Assembly: GCF_900156805.1 (NCBI RefSeq)
Contig: NZ_FTOQ01000004.1
Location: 186,001-250,000, forward strand
Direction of reading: 5' to 3'
Length of the DNA: 64,000 nucleotides
Source of the DNA: Roseivivax lentus
GTDB lineage: Bacteria; Pseudomonadota; Alphaproteobacteria; Rhodobacterales; Rhodobacteraceae
Both the position numbers and the translations under genes were made by a program. Positions 26,099 to 35,143 of the stretch are shown here, piece after piece. Position 1 is the first letter of the stretch; every line of letters begins with the position of its first letter. Below the pieces are notes generated by a model that was given only the letters and a program-made list of their open reading frames with translations, searched no databases and was not told the DNA's origin.

Positions 26099-26791
26099 TC
26101 AGCGGTGCTGCGCGCCGACCTCCTGGATGCGCGACAGCAGTGTCTCCAGCGTCGCGCCGTCCGCGCCGTCCTGCGCGGTGAACCAGTCGCGATGCGCGCC
26201 CACGATCTTGAGCGGGAAAGGCGCGATCCCCAGCGCATGGCACATATTGAACCGGTGATTGCCGGAGCCCGTCTTGGTGAGTGACCCGTCGCGATTGATG
26301 AGCGCCGCGGATTCGTAGCTCGACTCGTCCGACGAAAAGCCGTGTTCGCGCAGGCTGTCCATCAGGCCGCCGACATATTCCTCCAGAAAGCCTAGGATCT
26401 CCGCCTCGCTGCGCATCTCGATGGCCTTGTGCCGGGCGACGCCCGTCGCCTTCAACTCATCGGTCAGCTGGGCGTACCAGAGACTGTCCTTCGGCGTGTC
26501 GCGATGCGCGATGAAATCGGCGACCTTGCGGTATTTCGGCGTCTCGGCGACGGGCTGGCCATCTTGGAACAGATCGGCCGGAATGAAGAACGGCTCGCGC
26601 GCCTTGAGCGCGGGACGCGCGAGGTCCAGCAGGGCCCTCGGCACCACGCGTCCCGCCCGCTGCATGCGTTTGCGGAACACCGGCCATTTCGATCCGCTGT
26701 GCAGATGCACGCAGGCGGGATCGACCCAGACCACCGCGCGCGCACCGGCGGCGCGGGAGAATTCCTTCTGGGTCAGGGACAGGATGGACAT
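26099..26791 (-). CDS. Unknown protein with a ParB/DGQHR-like motif
   Basis: I do not recognise this 230-residue protein. It has no signal peptide or membrane segment. The middle is basic (SKWPVFRKRMQRAGRVVPRA). The C-terminal third has SLTKTGSGNHRFNMCHALGI, resembling the G-x-HR loop of ParB-like and related nucleotide-binding domains, followed by FPLKIVGAHRDWF. A catalytic role is inference. It is convergent with alkB, with no gap, and lies upstream of the ATP synthase terminator on the same strand. Confidence 0.7.
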   Translation of the reverse strand: MSILSLTQKEFSRAAGARAVVWVDPACVHLHSGSKWPVFRKRMQRAGRVVPRALLDLARPALKAREPFFIPADLFQDGQPVAETPKYRKVADFIAHRDTPKDSLWYAQLTDELKATGVARHKAIEMRSEAEILGFLEEYVGGLMDSLREHGFSSDESSYESAALINRDGSLTKTGSGNHRFNMCHALGIAPFPLKIVGAHRDWFTAQDGADGATLETLLSRIQEVGAQHR

Positions 26792-26861
26792 GCGACGGCT
26801 CCGCGACGATGCCGCCTTTTAGCGACCCCGCCCGGGCACGAACAGGGGCCGAAGACGAAAA

Positions 26862-26882
26862 GACCCGGCGCGGGGCCGGGTC
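26862..26882 (-). terminator. Terminator of the F0 ATP synthase operon
   Basis: GACCCGGC (26862-26869) pairs with GCCGGGTC (26875-26882). Read on the minus strand it is followed by TCTTTTCG, giving a short U run after the atpF stop at 26912. Confidence 0.75.
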
Positions 26883-26911
26883 CTTCCAAAAACGCATGGT
26901 GAAGCGGTGCC

Positions 26912-27487
26912 TCAGTGCAGCTTCCGCCCCACCTCGTCGATGGCAGCGTCGATCAGCTTGCCCTTGTCGGCCTTGCCCATTTTCTGGGCGACGACGTCAC
27001 GGGCTGCGGCGACCGCCACGGCAATGGCCCGGTCGCGCACGTCCTTGATCGCCGACTGCTCGGCCGAGGCGATCTGGTCTTCCGCCGCGGCGAGACGGCG
27101 TTCGATCGACTTGTCGAGATCGGCCAGCGCCTGCGCCTTGTTGGCCTCGGCATCCTCGCGGGCCTTGGCCACGATGCGGTCTGCCTGCTCCTGGACCTCG
27201 CGCTGCTTGCGCTCGTAGCTCGCCAGAAGCGTCTGCGCCTCTTCGCGCAGGGCGCGGGCCTCGTCGAGTTCCGACTGGATGCCGGCGGCCCGGTCGTCGA
27301 GCATCTTGCCCAGCAGGCCCGGCACCTTGAAGTAGATCAGCACCGCGATGAAGACGATGAAGCCCAGAAGCACGATGAAATCGGTGTTGCGCAGCGAGAA
27401 GAAGACCTCGCCCGCGGCCAGGGCCGGGGAGGCGACGCCGAGGCTCGTTGCTGCGGCGAGTGCAATGCGTGTCATCATCGTGCTCAC
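26912..27487 (-). CDS. atpF: F0F1 ATP synthase subunit b
   Basis: The 191-residue protein has an N-terminal hydrophobic stretch resembling a signal, a membrane helix [16 protein letters not shown] (about residues 38-53) and a long charged coiled coil typical of the peripheral stalk ([20 protein letters not shown]). Together with b' it connects F0 to F1. Its ATG overlaps the stop codon of the b' gene by 4 bases. It is the last gene of the F0 operon. Confidence 0.95.
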   Translation of the reverse strand: MSTMMTRIALAAATSLGVASPALAAGEVFFSLRNTDFIVLLGFIVFIAVLIYFKVPGLLGKMLDDRAAGIQSELDEARALREEAQTLLASYERKQREVQEQADRIVAKAREDAEANKAQALADLDKSIERRLAAAEDQIASAEQSAIKDVRDRAIAVAVAAARDVVAQKMGKADKGKLIDAAIDEVGRKLH

Positions 27488-28032
27488 CCCTTCATCCGTG
27501 CGTCGACGGCCTTGTCGATTTCGGCCTGATCGGCGGAGCTGCCCAGCGCGGCGACGACCGCGGCGGCGGTGTCCTTGGCCACGGCCTCAACGTTTTCCAT
27601 GGCCGAAGCCCGGATCGCGTCGATCTCCTTTTCCGATTCAGCGGTCTTCGCGGAAATCTCCGCATCGGCCTTGGCCTGAGCGTCGGCCACCTGGCCTTTG
27701 ATCTCCTCGCGGGTCTGCTCGGCGATCTTCTGGGCGGCGACGCGTGCGTCAGCCAGCGCCTTTTCATAGGCTTGTTCCGCTTCGGCTGCCTGTTTCTTCA
27801 GGTCTTCCGCCTTGGCGATGTCATTCGTGATCGTGCCCTGACGCTCGGCCAGGACCGCCGCGATGCGCGGCAGCGCAACGCGCGACAGCACGAAGTAGAT
27901 CACGACAAGCGTGACGATCAGCCAGAAAATCTGGTTGCCGAAGGTCGAAAAGTCGAGCTGCGGCATGCCCGGAGCGGTCTCTGGGCTGGTTGCCAGCCCG
28001 TCGCCTGCTGCGGCAGTGGTTTCGGTCGCCAT
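27484..28032 (-). CDS. atpX: F0F1 ATP synthase subunit b'
   Basis: The 182-residue second b-type subunit is found in photosynthetic and many other alphaproteobacteria. It has a short alanine/threonine-rich N-terminus, one membrane helix [16 protein letters not shown] and a long alanine-, lysine- and glutamate-rich coiled coil. ATG 28032 has GGAGG upstream. It heterodimerises with the overlapping atpF product to form the peripheral stalk. Some annotations call it atpG. Confidence 0.93.
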   Translation of the reverse strand: MATETTAAAGDGLATSPETAPGMPQLDFSTFGNQIFWLIVTLVVIYFVLSRVALPRIAAVLAERQGTITNDIAKAEDLKKQAAEAEQAYEKALADARVAAQKIAEQTREEIKGQVADAQAKADAEISAKTAESEKEIDAIRASAMENVEAVAKDTAAAVVAALGSSADQAEIDKAVDARMKG

Positions 28033-28120
28033 GGCGTCCTCCGTCAAGCCTCTCTGCAATCAGCGGGCGGGCCGGAATGATCCGGCCGCGCCCGTCGCGT
28101 AAGGATAGCTCGGACGCCTC

Positions 28121-28357
28121 TTAGACGGCGAACATCAGCAGAAGCGCGACCAGGAACGAGAAGATGCCCAGTGCTTCCGCGAATGCGATGCCGATGAAGA
28201 GCGTCGCGGTCTGCGACGCGGCGGCCGAGGGGTTGCGCAGGGCGCCGGCCAGGTAGTTGCCTGCCACGTTGCCCACACCGACTGCGGCTCCGCCCATGCC
28301 CATGCATGCGAGGCCCGCGCCGATGAATGCGCCCATTTGTACGATATCGCCTTCCAT
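28121..28357 (-). CDS. atpE: F0F1 ATP synthase subunit c
   Basis: The 78-residue proteolipid has two hydrophobic helices joined by the polar loop RNP (41-43). The proton-carrying carboxylate is Glu61 in [10 protein letters not shown]. It forms the rotating c-ring. AAGGAGA is placed 7 bases before the start, a strong site matching the high copy number of this subunit. No sodium-binding signature is seen, so it is presumably proton-coupled. Confidence 0.97.
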   Translation of the reverse strand: MEGDIVQMGAFIGAGLACMGMGGAAVGVGNVAGNYLAGALRNPSAAASQTATLFIGIAFAEALGIFSFLVALLLMFAV

Positions 28358-28420
28358 GATCTTTCTCCTTACGATGGAATTGCTTTGGTGCCGTAGGATG
28401 GGTGAGAACCCACCGCTGCG

Positions 28421-29176
28421 TTAGTGATGCGGATGCAGCGCGTCCTTGAGGTACACGCAGGTCAGGATGGTGAAGACATAGGCCTGGATGAAGGACACCA
28501 GCACCTCGAGGCCGTACATCGCCGTGATCGCCAGGACCGACAGCGGCGAGATCGCGGCGATGGCCGCGAAGCCTGCGAAAACCTTGATCACCGCGTGACC
28601 GGCCATCATGTTGCCCGCCAGACGAATGGAGTGGCTGACCGGGCGCACGAAGTAGGAAATCACCTCGATCAGGGCGAGGATGGGCCGCAGCGCCAGCGGC
28701 GCGGAGCTGACCCAGAAAAGGCCGAGGAACGCGGCGCCGTTCTTCACGAAACCGAGGATCGTCACGCCGAGGAACACCGCCAGCGCCATGACCGCCGTGA
28801 CGGCGATATGCGAGGTCGTGGTGAAGGCCATCGGCAGCAGGCCGAGGAAGTTGGCGAAGACGATGAACAGGAACAGCGTCATGATGTACGGGAAGTACTT
28901 CACGCCGTCCTTGCCGGTGATGTCCTCCACCATCTTGTAGATGAACCCGTAGGCCAGCTCGGCGACGGACTGGATGCGCGAGGGCACGATCGAACGACCG
29001 CCGGTGCCCAGCACCATGAGGCCGACCACGCAGAGGATCGCCAGCGCCATCCAGAGCGTCACGTTGGTGATGGTGAACATGCCCACCGGACCGTCCCCGA
29101 AGAGCGGGGAGACGATGAACTGGTCCATCGGGTGGAACACAAGGCCGGATTCTTCGCCGCCAGCTTCAGTTGCCAT
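28421..29176 (-). CDS. atpB: F0F1 ATP synthase subunit a
   Basis: The 251-residue membrane protein forms the proton half-channels against the c-ring. The essential arginine is in [14 protein letters not shown], and the C-terminal helix region with [14 protein letters not shown] is typical. I choose ATG 29176 ([11 protein letters not shown]) rather than a start five codons earlier. Its 5' end overlaps atpI by 11 bases, and atpE follows after 63 bases. Confidence 0.96.
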   Translation of the reverse strand: MATEAGGEESGLVFHPMDQFIVSPLFGDGPVGMFTITNVTLWMALAILCVVGLMVLGTGGRSIVPSRIQSVAELAYGFIYKMVEDITGKDGVKYFPYIMTLFLFIVFANFLGLLPMAFTTTSHIAVTAVMALAVFLGVTILGFVKNGAAFLGLFWVSSAPLALRPILALIEVISYFVRPVSHSIRLAGNMMAGHAVIKVFAGFAAIAAISPLSVLAITAMYGLEVLVSFIQAYVFTILTCVYLKDALHPHH

Positions 29177-29510
29177 CTTCGGTCCTCTCATCCTCTTCGG
29201 CCAGTTCGGCCAGTCGTTGCTCCTGGATTTCCTTGGCGGAGCGGATCATCACGTTCACGCCCGCCGCGAAACCCAGCAATGTAAACAGCACCAGGAACCA
29301 GGGCCGCGTATCGAAGAGCGCGTCGATCCCGTATCCGATGCCGAAGCCGATCCCGAGACCAGCCACAAGCTCTATCACCATCCGCCAGGCAAGCTGCGCC
29401 TGGCTGTAGTGCTCGTCCTGGTGTCGCTTCGGCGGCGCCTTGGCCGCCTTCATCGCCGCGATCTTCGCGTCGAGATCGTCCATGCGCCGTTTGCGGTCGG
29501 TATCGTCCAA
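29166..29510 (-). CDS. atpI: ATP synthase accessory protein AtpI/AtpZ type
   Basis: The 114-residue product has a charged N-terminus and two membrane helices with [13 protein letters not shown] and [14 protein letters not shown], the AtpI/AtpZ (F0F1-ATPase gene 1) pattern. Members aid c-ring assembly or Mg/Ca transport. A second ATG at 29483 is possible. It is the first gene of the F0 operon, and F1 genes are not in the window, as is usual for alphaproteobacteria. Confidence 0.9.
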   Translation of the reverse strand: MDDTDRKRRMDDLDAKIAAMKAAKAPPKRHQDEHYSQAQLAWRMVIELVAGLGIGFGIGYGIDALFDTRPWFLVLFTLLGFAAGVNVMIRSAKEIQEQRLAELAEEDERTEDGN

Positions 29511-29603
29511 GCCGTCACCAGCCCCAGTCAGAGTTCGCCATGGTGCTATGCGCGCCCGCCACCCGAGTCAAGCGACGGCAGGTCGCGGCACGATAAGCTT
29601 CAA

Positions 29604-29631
29604 GTAATTAATATTATTCATTATTTTAAGG
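29604..29631 (-). promoter_or_regulatory. AT-rich upstream region of the F0 operon
   Basis: A 28-base stretch containing almost only A and T stands out in the 244-base gap between atpI and the ArsR-type gene. It is probably part of the atp promoter, but I cannot pick unique -35 and -10 elements. Confidence 0.4.
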
Positions 29632-29754
29632 CGCCCGAAAACCGCTGAAACCGCACAGGCCGGCCATCACGCCCTCAGGCGTCCCGCAGACGTTATTCAA
29701 CCCCGGGGTTAAGTATGTCCGCAGGGCGCTTGACGCCGGTGCGGATTGCCCGGC

Positions 29755-30114
29755 ATGTCGCACTCCATGGCCCGTGATCTCGACCTTGTCTTTGCCGCTC
29801 TCGCCGACCCCACGCGGCGTCGCATCCTCGCGATGCTGCTCGAGGACGACATGGCGGTGACGGATGTGGCGGCGCCGTTCGAGATGTCGCTCGCGGCGGT
29901 CTCAAAGCACCTCGCCATCCTCGCGGGGGCCGGGCTGATCAGCCAGGACAAGCGCGGGCGGCTCAAATGGTGCCAGCTCGAACCCGATGCGCTGCGCGAG
30001 GCCGCGATCTGGATGCAGGGCTTCGGCCAGATCGAACCGATCAACCTCGACGCCTTCGAGCGTTTTCTGGAGGCGGAATTCGGCACCGGCGAGGACGCCC
30101 GCCAGGGCGGATGA
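29755..30114 (+). CDS. ArsR-family transcriptional regulator
   Basis: The 119-residue protein has the ArsR winged-helix core: ALADPTRRRILAMLLEDDMA and VTDVAAPFEMSLAAVSKHLAIL, followed by KRGRLKWCQLEPDAL. There are no CVC metal-binding residues in the recognition helix, so it is closer to the SdpR/phosphate-stress-type non-metal branch. ATG 29755 is preferred over a TTG at 29746. It ends 6 bases before the convergent lysR-type gene. The target is unknown. Confidence 0.88.
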   Translation: MSHSMARDLDLVFAALADPTRRRILAMLLEDDMAVTDVAAPFEMSLAAVSKHLAILAGAGLISQDKRGRLKWCQLEPDALREAAIWMQGFGQIEPINLDAFERFLEAEFGTGEDARQGG

Positions 30115-30120
30115 GCGGCT

Positions 30121-31002
30121 TCACCCCAGCTTGTTGGTCGCCACGAATTCCTTGATGTGCCGCAGGAACGCCTGAACCTTCGCCGTGCGGTGCAGGTCCA
30201 CATGGGTCACCAGCCATGAGGTCGACGCCCAATCCTCCAGCGGCGGCATGATCTCCACCAGCCCCCCCTGTTCCTCGGCTTCCCGTACCGAGACGAAGCC
30301 GATGCCGACCCCGGCCACGACCGCGCGCAGCATCACGCGGACATCCGCCGTGCGGAACACCACGCGCTCGCGCGGCACGTTCTCCTTCAGCCAGCGGAAG
30401 AACGGCGCCCGGCTGTCGGGATTTTCGGACCCGATGAACCGATGGGTCACCAGCGCCCCGGGCGTCTCGGGCCGTCCGTGCCGCGCGATGTATTCCTCGG
30501 ACGCATAAAGCCCGACCTGATGGGTCATGAACCGCTGCACCACGTTGTCGGGCTCGTCGGGCTGCGCGCCCGCGCGAAGCGCGATATGCGCCTCTCCGTA
30601 TTCCAGCCGGAACACCCGGTCATCGGTCATGTAGCGCACGATGACATCCGGATAGGCCTCCTGGAACGAGGCCAGCGCCGGCACCATCAGCGGCGCGAAA
30701 TTGATCAGCGACGTGATCGTGAGCTCTCCGGACACGTCCGCGCCCTGCCCCTTGATCCGGCTGGTAAGCTGCTGGAACTGCTCGTCGGTGGTCTGCGCGA
30801 CGCGCAGCAGATCCTGGCCCGCCTCGGTGGGCGTGTAGCCGCGCGCGTGGCGCTGGAACAGCTTGACCCCGAGCCGCGCCTCGATCGCGTCGATATGGCG
30901 GATGACGGTGGCATGATGCACCCCGAGCACGGAGGCCGCGCCCGACACCGTGCCCATGCGCGCCACCTGAAAAGCGGTGCGCACCTCGTCCCAGTTTTCC
31001 AT
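30121..31002 (-). CDS. LysR-family transcriptional regulator
   Basis: The 293-residue protein has an N-terminal LysR HTH (residues 5-60, with GTVSGAASVLGVHHATVIRH) and a type 2 periplasmic-binding-like effector domain starting near ELTITSLINFAPLM. GGGAGG lies before ATG 31002. It is divergent from azoR with 123 bases between starts, the classic layout for a LysR regulator controlling its neighbour, probably in response to a quinone or electrophile. Confidence 0.92.
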   Translation of the reverse strand: MENWDEVRTAFQVARMGTVSGAASVLGVHHATVIRHIDAIEARLGVKLFQRHARGYTPTEAGQDLLRVAQTTDEQFQQLTSRIKGQGADVSGELTITSLINFAPLMVPALASFQEAYPDVIVRYMTDDRVFRLEYGEAHIALRAGAQPDEPDNVVQRFMTHQVGLYASEEYIARHGRPETPGALVTHRFIGSENPDSRAPFFRWLKENVPRERVVFRTADVRVMLRAVVAGVGIGFVSVREAEEQGGLVEIMPPLEDWASTSWLVTHVDLHRTAKVQAFLRHIKEFVATNKLG

Positions 31003-31125
31003 CCCGGCCTCCCGCGCATATCTGTGCGCATCATCACAGGTCATGTGGATTTGGGCGGATTGCGTGCGGAGACGCAAGGGCCAAGTAGAAGGGAAATCTT
31101 CACTTTCCCGATAAGGACCCGCCTC

Positions 31126-31707
31126 ATGACCCATACCGTTCTCCGCATCGACACCTCCGCGCGCCGCGAGGGCTCCATCTCCCGTAGGCTCACCGACCGC
31201 GTGATCGACCGCCTTGCCGCGGAACGCGTCATCACCCGCGACCTCGCCGAACCCCTGCCCGCGGTGAACGAGGACTGGATCGGCGCGAATTTCACGCCCG
31301 AGGCCGATCGCAGCGCCGATCAGAAGGCGGCGCTCGCGCTGTCCGACGACCTGATTGCGGAACTGCGCGCCGCCGATACGCTGGTCATCGGCCTGCCGAT
31401 CTACAATTTCGGCGCACCGGTCAGCTTCAAGACCTGGATCGATCTCGTCGCCCGCGCCGGCGTCACCTTCCGCTATTCCGAGGCCGGGCCGGAAGGCCTG
31501 CTCGAGGGCAAGCGCGCGATCCTCGTGGTGGCCTCCGGGGGCACCGAAGCCGGGTCCACGATCGATTTCGCCTCGACCTATGCCCGGCACGTCCTGGGTT
31601 TCATCGGTATCACCGACGTCGACATCGTCACCGCCGACCAGCTCGCCATCGAACCCGAGGCGACGATCCGCGCCGCGGAAGCGCAGATCGACGACCTCGC
31701 CGCCTGA
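31126..31707 (+). CDS. azoR: FMN-dependent NADH-azoreductase
   Basis: The 193-residue flavodoxin-fold enzyme reduces azo compounds and quinones with NADH. It has the RIDTSARREGSISRRLTD phosphate-binding segment, LPIYNFGAPVSFKTWID (substrate and flavin region) and VASGGTEAG. ATG 31126 marks the start of family similarity. A terminator follows the gene, making it monocistronic. The divergent LysR-type gene is the likely regulator. Confidence 0.93.
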   Translation: MTHTVLRIDTSARREGSISRRLTDRVIDRLAAERVITRDLAEPLPAVNEDWIGANFTPEADRSADQKAALALSDDLIAELRAADTLVIGLPIYNFGAPVSFKTWIDLVARAGVTFRYSEAGPEGLLEGKRAILVVASGGTEAGSTIDFASTYARHVLGFIGITDVDIVTADQLAIEPEATIRAAEAQIDDLAA

Positions 31708-31744
31708 GCCCCGCAGGCACCAGGGCACCAGAACGCGAAAACCA

Positions 31745-31772
31745 GCCGCCGGATCGCATCCGGCGGCTTTTC
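31745..31772 (+). terminator. Intrinsic terminator after azoR
   Basis: GCCGCCGGAT (31745-31754) pairs with ATCCGGCGGC (31758-31767) and is followed by TTTTCT. It closes the azoR unit 37 bases after the stop codon. Confidence 0.85.
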
Positions 31773-31818
31773 TCGTGCCTGCCGCCCGCCCGGGGCGAGC
31801 GCCCACCAGCCCCACCGC

Positions 31819-31848
31819 TTGACAGGCACGCACCCAGCCGCCTATACG
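31819..31848 (+). promoter_or_regulatory. ffh promoter
   Basis: A consensus TTGACA -35 element (31819-31824) and a TATACG -10 element (31843-31848) have an 18-base spacer. Transcription near 31855 would give a leader of about 170 nt before ffh. A hairpin CCGGAAG/CTTCCGG lies early in that leader (about 31860-31880). Confidence 0.7.
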
Positions 31849-31884
31849 CCGCCCATTACCCGGAAGTGCCACGCTTCCGGTCCC

Positions 31885-31962
31885 ATGGGCCATGCCCGGG
31901 ATCGACCTCCGTCAGCGCGTTGCGCCCACGGGGGCGTTACTGGTTTGGACCTTTGGGTTTGA
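31885..31962 (+). CDS. Possible leader ORF before ffh
   Basis: A 25-codon frame (MGHARDRPP start) lies in the ffh leader. Its stop codon overlaps, as TGATG, an ATG at 31962 that is in frame with ffh and would add 21 residues to Ffh. There is no strong ribosome-binding site, so it may be chance. The 317-base gap between azoR and ffh otherwise holds only the terminator and promoter listed. Confidence 0.25.
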   Translation: MGHARDRPPSARCAHGGVTGLDLWV

Positions 31963-32024
31963 TGCGCCGCGGCCCTGCCCCCATCTTCGGGACAGGTATC
32001 CAGAATGAGGAGGGGGCACCCCCG

Positions 32025-33524
32025 ATGTTCGAGAATCTGTCAGATCGCCTGGGTGGCGTCTTCGACCGGCTGACCAAGCAGGGTGCGCTCAGCGAAGACG
32101 ACGTGCGCACGGCCCTGCGCGAAGTGCGCGTCGCGCTCCTTGAGGCCGACGTCTCGCTGCCGGTGGCACGCAATTTCATCAAGGCCGTCGAGAAGAAAGC
32201 GACCGGCGCCGCTGTCACCAAGTCGGTGACCCCCGGCCAGCAGGTCGTGAAGATCGTCCATGACGAGCTGATCGCCGTCCTCAAGGGCGACGACGAGGAA
32301 CCCGGCACGCTGCGCATCGACAACGCGCCCGCACCTATCCTGATGGTCGGTCTGCAGGGCTCGGGCAAGACCACCACCACCGCCAAGCTTGCCAAGCGCC
32401 TCAAGGAGCGCGACCGCAAGAAGGTCCTGATGGCCTCGCTCGACGTGAACCGCCCCGCGGCGATGGAGCAGCTCGAGATCCTCGGCAAGCAGATCGGCGT
32501 CGATACGCTCCCCATCGTCAAGGGCGAGGACCCGGTCGCCATCGCCAAGCGCGCCAAGACCCAGGCGAGCCTCGGCGGCTACGATGTCTACATGCTCGAC
32601 ACTGCGGGCCGCCTGCATATCGACCAGGATCTGATCGCCCAGGCCGCCGCCGTGCGCGACACCGTCAGCCCCCGCGAGACGCTCCTGGTGGTCGATGGCC
32701 TGACCGGCCAGGACGCCGTGAACGTGGCCGAGGAATTCGACGACAAGATCGGCGTCTCGGGCGTCGTGCTGACCCGGATGGACGGCGACGGGCGCGGCGG
32801 TGCGGCGCTGTCGATGCGCGCGGTGACCGGCAAGCCCATCAAGTTCGTGGGTCTCGGCGAGAAGATGGACGCGCTCGAAACCTTCGAGCCCGACCGCGTC
32901 GCGGGCCGCATCCTCGGCATGGGCGATATCGTGGCCCTCGTCGAGAAGGCCCAGCAGACGCTCGAGGTCGAACAGGCCGAGCGCATGATGAAGCGCTTCC
33001 AGAAGGGTCAGTTCAACATGAACGACCTGCGCATGCAGCTCGAGCAGATGATGAAGATGGGCGGCATGGAAGGCATGATGTCCATGATGCCCGGCATGGG
33101 AAAGATGGCCAAGCAGATGGAGGGTGCCGGCATCGACGATTCGATCCTGCGCCAGCAGATCGCGCTCATCAATTCCATGACCAAAAAGGAACGCGCCAAC
33201 CCGCAGATCCTCCAGGCTTCCCGCAAGAAGCGGATCGCCAAGGGCGCGGGCCTCGAAGTGTCCGACCTCAACAAGCTTCTGAAGATGCAGCGCCAGATGG
33301 GCGACATGATGAAGAAGATGGGCAAGATGGGCAAAGGCGGCATGCTGAAACAGGCCATGAGCGGCATGTTCGGCAAGGGCGGCATGCCCGCCGGCATGGA
33401 TCCGTCGCAGATGGACTCCAAGCAGCTCGAGGCGGCGGCGAAGGCCATGGGCGGCCAGGGCGGCCTTGGCGGAATGGGTGGCGGCCTGCCCGGCGGTCTT
33501 TCGGGTTTCGGCAAGAAGAAGTGA
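32025..33524 (+). CDS. ffh: Signal recognition particle protein Ffh
   Basis: The 499-residue GTPase binds signal sequences and SRP RNA and delivers ribosomes to FtsY. It has an N domain (1-100), a G domain with G1 GLQGSGKTT (109-117), LDTAGRLHID and TRMDGDGRGG, and a methionine-rich M domain (330-499) with many GGM repeats near the C-terminus. GAGGAGG lies before ATG 32025; frame-compatible upstream starts are unlikely. The glycine/methionine-rich tail of about 60 residues is longer than in E. coli but common in alphaproteobacteria. Confidence 0.97.
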   Translation: MFENLSDRLGGVFDRLTKQGALSEDDVRTALREVRVALLEADVSLPVARNFIKAVEKKATGAAVTKSVTPGQQVVKIVHDELIAVLKGDDEEPGTLRIDNAPAPILMVGLQGSGKTTTTAKLAKRLKERDRKKVLMASLDVNRPAAMEQLEILGKQIGVDTLPIVKGEDPVAIAKRAKTQASLGGYDVYMLDTAGRLHIDQDLIAQAAAVRDTVSPRETLLVVDGLTGQDAVNVAEEFDDKIGVSGVVLTRMDGDGRGGAALSMRAVTGKPIKFVGLGEKMDALETFEPDRVAGRILGMGDIVALVEKAQQTLEVEQAERMMKRFQKGQFNMNDLRMQLEQMMKMGGMEGMMSMMPGMGKMAKQMEGAGIDDSILRQQIALINSMTKKERANPQILQASRKKRIAKGAGLEVSDLNKLLKMQRQMGDMMKKMGKMGKGGMLKQAMSGMFGKGGMPAGMDPSQMDSKQLEAAAKAMGGQGGLGGMGGGLPGGLSGFGKKK

Positions 33525-33657
33525 TGCTGCAGCGCGCCGCATATCCCCTGTCTCGCCCCGCCGCTCCCGCGGCGTCGGGACAGGTGCGCGCGCGCCCTGT
33601 CTTGCCTCTTTCCAAATACGCCCGCCCTTCCCGCGCCGCCTGCGCCAGAGGCCCGGA

Positions 33658-34185
33658 ATGAGCCTCACCAACGCGCCCGTTCTGCACAGCGACCGGCTGA
33701 TCCTGCGCGGCCCGGAGAAGTCCGATGCCGAGCCTGTCATCGCCTTCCTGCGCGATCCGGCCCGCAGCGCGGGCTTCGGGCACATTCCGCTGCGCGGCGA
33801 TGCCTGGCGCTGGTTCACGATGAATGTCGGTCACTGGCACTGGCACGGCTACGGCTATTTCGTCATCGAGACGACGGATGGCGAGACCGCGGGCATCTCC
33901 GGCATCTGGAACCCCGAAACTTGGCCCGAGCCGGAACTGGGCTGGGTGGTCTTCGACGGCTTCGAGGGTCGCGGCATAGCCTACGAGGCCGCCGCCCGCG
34001 CCCGCCGCTGGGCCTATGAGGAGCTGGGCTTCACCACGCTGACCTCGAACATCGTGCCCTCGAACGACCGTTCCAAGGCGCTCGCGCGCCGGCTGGGCGC
34101 GGTCTACGAGCGGACCTATCACAACGAACAGATGGGCGAGGACGAGCTCTGGCGGCATCCCGGGCCTGCGGAGATCGCCGCATGA
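33658..34185 (+). CDS. GNAT-family acetyltransferase (RimJ/RimL-like)
   Basis: The 175-residue protein matches the RimJ/RimL-type acetyltransferase fold: LHSDRLILRGPEKSDAE at the N-terminus, GWVVFDGFEGRGIAYEAA as the acetyl-CoA-binding region and a closing LARRLGAVYE. The acceptor substrate is unknown; family members acetylate ribosomal proteins or small amines. It overlaps the next GNAT gene by 4 bases (ATGA), a tandem pair of paralogues. Confidence 0.9.
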   Translation: MSLTNAPVLHSDRLILRGPEKSDAEPVIAFLRDPARSAGFGHIPLRGDAWRWFTMNVGHWHWHGYGYFVIETTDGETAGISGIWNPETWPEPELGWVVFDGFEGRGIAYEAAARARRWAYEELGFTTLTSNIVPSNDRSKALARRLGAVYERTYHNEQMGEDELWRHPGPAEIAA

Positions 34186-34784
34186 GCCTCGACATTCCCA
34201 CCCTGACCACGCACCGGCTCGCGCTCCGCGCGCCCGACGCCAAGGATTACCCGGACTTCAAGGCGACCTTCGCCTCCTACCGGTCGCGCTTCATGGGCGG
34301 GCCGCTCAATGCCTACGAGACCTGGATGCTCTATGCCGCCGAGATTGGCCATTGGGAGATCCGCGGCTTCGGCATGTGGATGGTGCACCTCAAGGACACC
34401 GGCGAGACCGTCGGCATGGCCGGCGGCTGGCAGCCCGCCAAATGGCCCGAGCGCGAGATCGCCTGGATCATCTGGCCCGACCGCGCCGGCAACGGCTTCG
34501 CGCTCGAGGCAACGTCGCGCGTGCGGCGGCATTTCTTCGAAACCTGCGGCTGGGAGACCGCCGTCTCCTATCTCGATCCGAAGGACCTCGATTCCATTCG
34601 GCTGGCCGAGCGGCTGGGCGCGAAACGCGACCCGGACGCGCCGACCGTCGATGGCAGCGATGTCTGCTACCGCCATCCCGATCCCGCCGTCCTGCGCGGC
34701 AGCCAGATCGCCCACGGGATCGAGATGGAAATCCAGAACTACATCGATCCGCTGTTCAAACCGAAAGGCTGGGCCATTGACTGA
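34182..34784 (+). CDS. GNAT-family acetyltransferase, second of a tandem pair
   Basis: The 200-residue protein parallels its upstream neighbour: LTTHRLALRAPDAKDY, then IAWIIWPDRAGNGFALEATS and a terminal LAERLGAKRD. The acetyl-CoA loop is less canonical (DRAGNGFA). The pair probably arose by duplication. Its 3' end overlaps the TTG start of the chorismate mutase gene by 8 bases, so the three genes may be translated together. Confidence 0.88.
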   Translation: MSLDIPTLTTHRLALRAPDAKDYPDFKATFASYRSRFMGGPLNAYETWMLYAAEIGHWEIRGFGMWMVHLKDTGETVGMAGGWQPAKWPEREIAWIIWPDRAGNGFALEATSRVRRHFFETCGWETAVSYLDPKDLDSIRLAERLGAKRDPDAPTVDGSDVCYRHPDPAVLRGSQIAHGIEMEIQNYIDPLFKPKGWAID

Positions 34785-35103
34785 CGCCTCCACGCAAGCG
34801 CCCGCCCCGGGCGATGTCATCACCCGCGCCGCCGAGATCCTCGCGGGGCATCGCGACAGCATCGACCGGCTGGATGCGATCCTCGTCTTCACGCTGGCCG
34901 AGCGGTTCAAGCATACCCAGGCCGTGGGCGTCCTCAAGGCGCAGCACGACCTTCCCCCTTCCGATCCCGCGCGCGAGGAAACGCAGATCGCGCGGCTCGA
35001 AGCTTTGGCGAAAGAGGCCGATCTCGACCCGGAATTCGCCAAGAAATTCCTGAACTTCATCATTCAGGAAGTCATCCGCCACCACAAGCAACACCAATCC
35101 TGA
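34777..35103 (+). CDS. Chorismate mutase, AroQ type
   Basis: The 108-residue helical protein fits the small AroQ chorismate mutase: [20 protein letters not shown], then [14 protein letters not shown] and a closing [14 protein letters not shown]. It converts chorismate to prephenate for Phe/Tyr synthesis. No ATG start exists; the best start is TTG 34777, with AAAGG upstream, overlapping the GNAT gene by 8 bases. rpsP follows after 40 bases; a chorismate mutase before rpsP is a familiar alphaproteobacterial arrangement. Confidence 0.85.
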   Translation: MTDASTQAPAPGDVITRAAEILAGHRDSIDRLDAILVFTLAERFKHTQAVGVLKAQHDLPPSDPAREETQIARLEALAKEADLDPEFAKKFLNFIIQEVIRHHKQHQS

Positions 35104-35143
35104 CGGCGCCGCCGTCACCACGACAACCCAAGGAGAAACACCC

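Noticed and set aside
31849-32024. SRP RNA gene in the ffh leader
   Set aside because: The conserved SRP RNA core with its GGAAGG-type loop is absent.
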